Shown one piece after another: positions 33,864 to 38,538 of a stretch of 38,538 nt of DNA (its first letter is position 1; each line of letters starts with the position of its first letter). Position numbers and translations under genes: made by a program. The notes under the pieces are model-generated. The model was not told the DNA's origin. It was given only the letters and a program-made list of their open reading frames with translations, and made no database searches. Source of the DNA: Nostoc sp. KVJ20 (GTDB lineage: Bacteria; Cyanobacteriota; Cyanobacteriia; Cyanobacteriales; Nostocaceae); the NCBI RefSeq assembly GCF_001712795.1, contig NZ_KV757631.1:1-38538 (forward strand). The letters are read 5' to 3'.

Positions 33864-34223
33864 ATGGACGAAATCGTTAAAAAACTTGCTGGTCTGGGTC
33901 TTCCTGGTGTCATTCTTGTGATTCTAACGGTCACATCAGGAGGTAGTTCTGCCGCTGTAGCAGCTGCCATTACAGCGTTAGGAGGGCCTTTTGGCATAGT
34001 TGGAGGTATAGCCCTACTTGGTCTAATAACAGTTGTAGGGGATACTGTAGCAGGATACGGACTTGAAGCCATTGTTAATGCTATTTATAAAGAACGTAGC
34101 AAAACCGAATCTGTTCAAGTTCTCCTTAAAGAAATTAAAGATTTACCGATTTCAGAGGAGCTAAAACTCAAACTGAAAAATGAACTTAGCCCAGAAAATT
34201 TTACTGATACACAAGAGATTTAG
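33864..34223 (+). CDS. Small glycine-rich hydrophobic protein
   Basis: No named family is recognised. The 119-residue product from ATG 33864 (MDEIVKKLAG; an upstream TTG at 33849 is possible, GAGG lies about ten bases before the ATG) has two hydrophobic Gly/Ala-rich segments (about 10-35 and 38-62) with GxxxG-like spacing (GGPFGIVGGIALLGL). An amphipathic region and a charged C-terminal half (KERSKTESVQVLLKEIKDLPISEELKLKLKNEL) follow. It could be a membrane-inserting or oligomerising protein; glycine-zipper proteins include pore formers, but no function is claimed. It stands alone between repeat elements. Confidence 0.6.
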   Translation: MDEIVKKLAGLGLPGVILVILTVTSGGSSAAVAAAITALGGPFGIVGGIALLGLITVVGDTVAGYGLEAIVNAIYKERSKTESVQVLLKEIKDLPISEELKLKLKNELSPENFTDTQEI

Positions 34224-34266
34224 ATTCCAAAAGCAGTTTAAATTGTTGAGGAGTGATTTTGATTGC

Positions 34267-34395
34267 TATAGGACTCATATTTGATTTCTGAAAAAACTCA
34301 GTACAACTAAGAAGCCTTCTTGACTGTTGCCTGTAGCAAGATTCCCTATTGCCTGCCTACGCAAATTAGTTCAGAAATCAAAGCGGATTCCTATA
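34267..34395. mobile_element. MITE-like element, TATAGGA family, short copy
   Basis: The terminal inverted repeat is perfect over GATTGCTATAGGA (34261-34273 with 34389-34401) and continues imperfectly to TTTGATTT. The interior ACTCAGTACAACTAAGAAGCC and CCTACGCAAATTAGTTCAG segments match the copy at 24651-24931. No open frame is present. Confidence 0.65.
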
Positions 34396-34409
34396 GCAAT
34401 CCTAAATCA

Positions 34410-36668
34410 TTACTTCAGATAAATCAGCAAATTCAATCCCGGAATTGTGCGGGAAAGTGTCCACAAAACTAGGGTGATGTAAATTAAACCGAAACTCCAT
34501 TGATACCAAGCAAGTGCAGAGATGATACCTGGTAAATGTTCATCTCGTAAACGAATGTCGTTAAATCCTAATTTAACTAGGTTGTTGAGGCTAAAATCAT
34601 AGTAGTTGAGCCAATTCCAGCGGCGATCGCACAACAAGGGCATATATCGTTCCCGAAATGTCTGATTCCTTGGTATCACTGGCAAACGCCCAATCAATAA
34701 TCGTAACTGGCGAAATGTGCCGTCTTCTGTGAAGTAAGAAACGTCCATTAAGTCATGATAACGACCTTGTTGGTAAAGTCTAATCAATAAAGCCATTGGG
34801 ACGGGGACAATAATTATTAAAATACACCCTAATGTCAGCCAAGGTTGTTGAGCATTGCGAAAGATCGCTAGTAAGCTGAAGAATTCTAAAACGCTAAAAC
34901 TGATTAATATCGAAATGGTTTCGTAGAATGTGGGGATAATTGGTACGGGATGCAGCCGACGATAGCGATCCACCAGCCAAAACAGTAAGCCAAAATAAGC
35001 GATCGCTAATCCTCCCACGCCAAACACTAACCAAAAATTTGTACCATAGCCACTCAACAACAGCAATACACTCAACGCCAACCAACTCCAAGCTTGCAGT
35101 AACCAGCCAAGTATAGAAAGAGTTTCGCCAACAATTAAGCGATCGCTTAGTTGGGTATATTTTTCTAAATCGATGTCTGCTATGGTGAGTAACTCACTAC
35201 TGTTGCGAAAGGATTTTAGCAGACGACGCTGGGCGATCGCTTGGGCTTGAGTTGCAGAAAAACCCAGGTTAATCAAACTTGCAACAGAAGCACTATTAAT
35301 ATTTGTAGCTGTCAGACGACGGCCGAACTCTCTTAATCGCAGTCGTTGTTTTGTATATTCCAATTCATTAGCATCGGCAACTTGCTGTTGCTGACGGAAA
35401 TTTTGCCCCAAATTCCGCAAGATGTTTTGATTACCTCGCAATGTTGGGATACAAAACATCTTACCAATCTGACCGGGATTACCTAAAATTTTCGCTTGGT
35501 TAGAGTTAAAAGTTAAACCAGGTACGCTTAAACAAGCTTCTGTAGCAAATATCGCATCACTAAAATCTGCTTGGTTAAGAATGTTCGCACCTTGCAGATT
35601 TACCAATTTGTTAAACTCCGCTTCCCGGAAGCTTACAGCTTGCTCAAAAGTCGCTTCTGTTAAAAGAAGGAACTGATTAAAATCTGCTTTAGTAAACTGG
35701 GCTTGATTAGCAAAGTACACATCAGAAAAATCAGCATTCCCTTGCCATTGCACACTACTAAATTTAGCCAAAAGTTTAAAATTTGCTTGGTTGAAGTTAG
35801 CAGTTTTTTCAAAGATACTGCCTTGAAAATCAGCAAGTTCCTGAAATTTGATTTTTTTGAAATTAGCTTTTTCAAAAAAAATACTGCTCTGAAAATTGCT
35901 TGGTTGCCGGAAGTTAGCGCTGGTGAAACTAACGGGACGAGCGAATCTGCTTTCAGTCCAGTTAGTAGGTTGGAGAAAAGTTGCGCCTTGGGCATCCACA
36001 GACTGAAGAAAAAATGTATTGGAGAACTTCACTTCACCATTAAAGCGAGTTTGCACCAGCGTCAAAGCACCACGAAAAACAGCGATTTCACTGGCTGGGG
36101 TTGACTCTGTTCCTAAAAGCGATCGACAATCTTTGGAGTTGGGTAAAGCGATTGCGAGTGACTCTAGACAAACAAAGCGTAAACGTTCTAGTTCTTCTTG
36201 TTCGCTAGCAGTGAAAATGGGAGCGTAGACACCTCGCGGCTTGTCGCCAGACATCGCTTTTACATACAAGGGTGTTCTTAAACCCAAATCGCTGCCCACA
36301 AAATCACCCAAAATTAAAGCATAGCTGAGGTCTAAACCTAAAGGTTTAGCACCTAATTCTTTTCGCAATAATTGGTAAAAAGCATCACGAAAGCTAGCGT
36401 TTTCTGGGCGTAAATCAATCACCATTTTCTGCAAATCGACAGTCAAATTGCCTTCGCGGAGTGTGGGTGTACGCAATCGTTCTTGTAATAATTCCAGAGT
36501 TAAGGGTGTGCGTTCTGGCTGCGTTTGTGCTGCCCAAGCAGGTAGGGGAAGGAAGAAAAGAAGAATTAAAAAAACGCAAAGAAACGCAAAGGAGTACAGA
36601 GAAACCCCTCTGCGTACTTTTGCGTTTAACCTCTGTGTGCCTCTGCGTTTAAAAAATAATTTATGCAA
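34410..36668 (-). CDS. Secreted/membrane pentapeptide-repeat protein with HhH-like segment
   Basis: The 752-residue protein has a signal peptide (residues about 22-47, ending AWA-AQ), a domain of about 150 residues with no known match, and then a long right-handed pentapeptide-repeat stretch (about 205-385), written as A(N/D)F-type units such as SFTSANF, FEKANF, QGSIFEKTANF, NQANF. A short helix-hairpin-helix-like segment (about 470-510, LGFSATQAQAIAQRRLLKSF) precedes several membrane helices (about 525-750). Function is unknown; pentapeptide repeats mediate protein interaction. Start TTG 36668 lies nine bases after the quinone-oxidoreductase stop, so the two are probably one operon. No ATG, GTG or other TTG lies before the signal peptide core, and the first 35 codons come from a dispersed repeat. 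Confidence 0.75.
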   Translation of the reverse strand: MHKLFFKRRGTQRLNAKVRRGVSLYSFAFLCVFLILLFFLPLPAWAAQTQPERTPLTLELLQERLRTPTLREGNLTVDLQKMVIDLRPENASFRDAFYQLLRKELGAKPLGLDLSYALILGDFVGSDLGLRTPLYVKAMSGDKPRGVYAPIFTASEQEELERLRFVCLESLAIALPNSKDCRSLLGTESTPASEIAVFRGALTLVQTRFNGEVKFSNTFFLQSVDAQGATFLQPTNWTESRFARPVSFTSANFRQPSNFQSSIFFEKANFKKIKFQELADFQGSIFEKTANFNQANFKLLAKFSSVQWQGNADFSDVYFANQAQFTKADFNQFLLLTEATFEQAVSFREAEFNKLVNLQGANILNQADFSDAIFATEACLSVPGLTFNSNQAKILGNPGQIGKMFCIPTLRGNQNILRNLGQNFRQQQQVADANELEYTKQRLRLREFGRRLTATNINSASVASLINLGFSATQAQAIAQRRLLKSFRNSSELLTIADIDLEKYTQLSDRLIVGETLSILGWLLQAWSWLALSVLLLLSGYGTNFWLVFGVGGLAIAYFGLLFWLVDRYRRLHPVPIIPTFYETISILISFSVLEFFSLLAIFRNAQQPWLTLGCILIIIVPVPMALLIRLYQQGRYHDLMDVSYFTEDGTFRQLRLLIGRLPVIPRNQTFRERYMPLLCDRRWNWLNYYDFSLNNLVKLGFNDIRLRDEHLPGIISALAWYQWSFGLIYITLVLWTLSRTIPGLNLLIYLK
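36582..36652. repeat. Dispersed CGCAGAGG/AAACGCAAA repeat inside a coding start
   Basis: AAACGCAAA-GGAGTACAGAG and CTCTGCGTACTTTTGCGTTT form an inverted pair (36582-36627), followed by further CTCTGTG/CTCTGCG units to 36652. A related CGCAGAGGCGCAGAG stretch lies at 27785-27799. Here it encodes the N-terminal region of the pentapeptide-repeat protein. Confidence 0.6.
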
Positions 36669-36677
36669 AAAGTTCTT

Positions 36678-37685
36678 TCATTCGTCGCTAATCAGCAGAA
36701 CAATTTTACCCGTCACAGACCCGCTTTCAATTAATTGGTGAGCTTTAGCAGCTTCTTTCAAAGGAAACTTGTGACTAACATGGATTTTTAACTTGCCTTC
36801 ATCAATCCAAGTGGCGGATTGTTCGAGAATTTCTGCATGGTGCTGGAGAATTTCCTCCAATCCTAGCAACGCTGGTGTCAACATTAATTCTAAACCAATG
36901 CGGAGATTGCGTAGCCTAGCAGTTTTCCAAACTGTATTGGCATCTGGTTCGAGAATCGTCACAATATCGCCATAGACTCGCACTGCGGGGAAGGTTTTGT
37001 GAAAGATTTCGCCGCCGATGGTATCAAAAGCCAAGTCTACGCCTTCCCCGCCAGTCCAATCTAATACCGCTTGTACAAAGTCAGTTTGTTTGTAAAAAAT
37101 TACATGGTCAGCACCCAATTCTTTGACGAAATTAGCTTTTTCCTCAGAACTGACTGTAGTGGAAACAGTAGCACCTTTGAGTTTAGCCAATTGAATTGCT
37201 ACATGACCGACACCACCAGCCCCCGCATGAATCAAAACCCGTTCCCCAGGTTCCAATCGTCCCCGTTCATATAAAGCTTCCCAGGCGGTGATTAATACCA
37301 AAGGCGCTGCTGCTGCTTCAGCAAAAGAAATAGACGCGGGTTTACGTGCCACAAACCGCTCATCTACAACAGTATATTCAGCATAATTGCCTTGGTGTGC
37401 GCCCAAACCACCATAGCAAAAATATACCTCATCACCTGTGCGAAAACGCTGAACACTAGCACCCACCGCTTCGACAATACCCGCACCATCACATCCTAAA
37501 ATTGTCGGCGTGCGATCGGGGTAGAAAGTGCCTCGACTACGAAGTTTAGTGTCAATCGGGTTAATTCCAGCCGCTACCAAACGCACTAAAAGTTCAGTAT
37601 TACCTACAGGAACACCAGGGTTTGGCACTTCCTGTAATTGCAGAACTTCGGGACTGCCAGCTGCCGTCATCAAGACTGCTTTCAC
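36678..37685 (-). CDS. Zinc-independent quinone oxidoreductase / MDR-family reductase
   Basis: The 335-residue protein of the medium-chain dehydrogenase/reductase superfamily, quinone-oxidoreductase branch, uses NADPH to reduce quinones or enones. The N-terminal GroES-like domain contains GINPIDTKLRSRG and GCDGAGIVEAVG. The NADPH-binding Rossmann motif is HAGAGGVGHVAIQLAK (about 153-168), and the C-terminal part includes KIHVSHKFPLKEAAKAHQLIESGSVTGKIVL. The structural and catalytic zinc cysteines are absent, as expected for this branch. The start is GTG 37685 with a strong AGGAGG about eight bases upstream. It precedes the pentapeptide-repeat gene by nine bases. Confidence 0.9.
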   Translation of the reverse strand: MKAVLMTAAGSPEVLQLQEVPNPGVPVGNTELLVRLVAAGINPIDTKLRSRGTFYPDRTPTILGCDGAGIVEAVGASVQRFRTGDEVYFCYGGLGAHQGNYAEYTVVDERFVARKPASISFAEAAAAPLVLITAWEALYERGRLEPGERVLIHAGAGGVGHVAIQLAKLKGATVSTTVSSEEKANFVKELGADHVIFYKQTDFVQAVLDWTGGEGVDLAFDTIGGEIFHKTFPAVRVYGDIVTILEPDANTVWKTARLRNLRIGLELMLTPALLGLEEILQHHAEILEQSATWIDEGKLKIHVSHKFPLKEAAKAHQLIESGSVTGKIVLLISDE

Positions 37686-38064
37686 AACTCTTTCCTCCTG
37701 GCTTTAGATGCACATTCTTATGCAACTTTACCGCAAGAGGGTAGATACAGAGCTATTTCTGAGGCAAAACTGCAATGTCTGGTGACAGGCGCGAGACGCT
37801 TACCCATCTCAAAGGTAGATATGTAAAAATTAACTTAATATTTTTTTGCAATTTGAAATAAAACTCAATATTCCGAAATATAGCTATAATAAAAACATCC
37901 ACCGAGAACGCCACTCGTTGCGAGGCAACCAATATGGATGCCAATGAAGTTTTAGACTGATACGCTCAGGCAGATTTGAAAAAAATCAGCCTAATGACTA
38001 ATCCTAAGAGGGGCAAAAATCCCTGATGCCAAAATTTCGCCCCCAATTAATGCAGGAGCCAAGA
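37686..38064. promoter_or_regulatory. Upstream region of nblA
   Basis: These 379 bases between the oxidoreductase and nblA are AT-rich. A TATAAT -10-like hexamer lies at 37885-37890, with no well-spaced -35, as is common for activated cyanobacterial promoters. CTCGTTGCGAG (37914-37924) is a short palindrome downstream of it. No exact GTA-N8-TAC box or tandem HLR1-type motif was found by eye. A plus-strand frame at 37638-37826 overlaps the oxidoreductase start and is not called. Confidence 0.4.
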
Positions 38065-38262
38065 ATGAATCAACCCATCGAATTATCATTAGAACAAGAA
38101 TTTAGTATCCGTTGCTTTGCCGACAAAGTGGAACAGATGTCCCATGAACAAGCTCAAGAGTTTTTGATTGTGCTGTATGAGCAGATGCTAATTCGGGAAA
38201 CTACTTTCCAGCAATTGCTCAAACAGGAGTGGAGATTAGATACAGGCACAGTCTTCGGGTAA
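38065..38262 (+). CDS. nblA: Phycobilisome degradation protein NblA
   Basis: This 65-residue protein triggers phycobilisome breakdown during nutrient starvation by acting as an adaptor between phycobiliproteins and Clp protease. The sequence ELSLEQEFSIRCFADKVEQMSHEQAQEFLIVLYEQMLIRETTFQQLLK contains the conserved LSLEQEF start, the helix-turn-helix pair that dimerises, and the C-terminal basic-hydrophobic tail. ATG 38065 with AGGAG about eight bases upstream is the proper start; an ATG at 38026 would add 13 residues not typical for the family. NblS, encoded at 17280-19226, is a known regulator of nblA in other cyanobacteria. Confidence 0.92.
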   Translation: MNQPIELSLEQEFSIRCFADKVEQMSHEQAQEFLIVLYEQMLIRETTFQQLLKQEWRLDTGTVFG

Positions 38263-38267
38263 ACTCT

Positions 38268-38296
38268 GTAGTAGATTCGTGCCACGAATCTACTAC
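38268..38296. repeat. Perfect hairpin after nblA
   Basis: GTAGTAGATTCGT pairs perfectly with ACGAATCTACTAC around the loop gcc. It starts six bases after the nblA stop. No T-run follows, so it may stabilise the nblA transcript end or be a dispersed palindrome. Confidence 0.55.
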
Positions 38297-38327
38297 GCCG
38301 TAATCCTTGCCTAATCATTACGACTTG

Positions 38328-38400
38328 TGAAGCGTAAAGCCCCCGTCATTCATGCGGGGGAGTGCGATTCGTTCACTCGAAATGAATAGAAATATTCAGG
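38328..38400. other. GC hairpin resembling an IS200/IS605 (TnpB) 3' end
   Basis: GTGAAGCGTAAAGC leads into CCCCCG-tcattcatg-CGGGGG (38340-38360) and then GAGTGCGATTCG. From memory this resembles the right-end and omega-RNA scaffold segment that follows tnpB genes in IS200/IS605 elements of Nostoc. No tnpB is in the window, so at most this is a remnant or an end whose transposase lies outside. The rest of the window to 38538 shows nothing I can name. Confidence 0.3.
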
Positions 38401-38538
38401 GATGAGTGACATTTGAGAGATAAGCCTTAATGGGTGGAGTTCGCACTTCATGTCGTCGAGTTTCGAGGAAAGTTAAAGGTTCAAAAAATAGAAGCAAGGC
38501 TAAGACTTTTTTAGGCAAGCGCCACCTCAAAATAAGTA

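Overview
The window looks like chromosomal DNA of a filamentous, heterocyst-type cyanobacterium (Nostoc/Anabaena group). The evidence is frequent GCGATCGC (HIP1) palindromes, abundant heptamer tandem repeats (STRR type) and small inverted-repeat elements between genes, and typical cyanobacterial genes: nblA, an nblS-type kinase next to purD, paired amt genes and an Slr1339-type protein. No rRNA, tRNA or CRISPR array was recognised. Taxonomy is inferred, not tested.

Layout. 1-3.4 kb: EamA transporter, a peptidoglycan-binding/HEAT membrane protein and a secreted DUF2141 protein. 3.4-8.1 kb: two ammonium transporters on the minus strand with candidate NtcA boxes and a clear terminator. 8.1-13.6 kb, plus strand: glutathione peroxidase, an atypical SDR, an alpha/beta-hydrolase-fold protein lacking its catalytic residues, a peroxiredoxin-glutaredoxin fusion, a zinc-ribbon membrane protein and a PAP2 phosphatase. 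13.7-16.6 kb, minus strand: a compact three-gene cassette (PD-(D/E)XK nuclease fused to ParA; ParB-like protein with coiled coil and helix-hairpin-helix; Z-alpha-like winged helix with a C-terminal membrane anchor). 16.8-20.7 kb: a zinc-ribbon protein, then nblS and purD. 21-24.1 kb: nucleotide-sugar epimerase, two tandem VWA proteins and an Slr1339-like protein. 24.2-27.5 kb: HxlR regulator, an RppA/RppB-like two-component pair and a divergent small membrane protein. 28.3-33.1 kb: RND efflux adaptor and pump. 33.1-38.5 kb: repeat-rich DNA, a small glycine-rich hydrophobic protein, a pentapeptide-repeat membrane protein, a quinone oxidoreductase and nblA.

Themes. Nitrogen and light acclimation (amt, nblS, nblA) and peroxide handling (gpx, prx-grx) recur. 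The strongest candidate for an undescribed system is the nuclease-ParA / ParB-HhH / Z-alpha-like cassette at 13,696-16,589. It has intact nuclease and ATPase motifs and translationally coupled genes, and it lies between ordinary chromosomal genes, so it is not obviously plasmid partitioning. A second theme is how repeats meet genes. Two related MITE-like elements sit exactly in the stop codons of two unrelated genes and leave a stop in place. A dispersed repeat appears to encode the signal peptide of the pentapeptide-repeat protein. A ten-unit heptamer array separates the rppA and rppB homologues.
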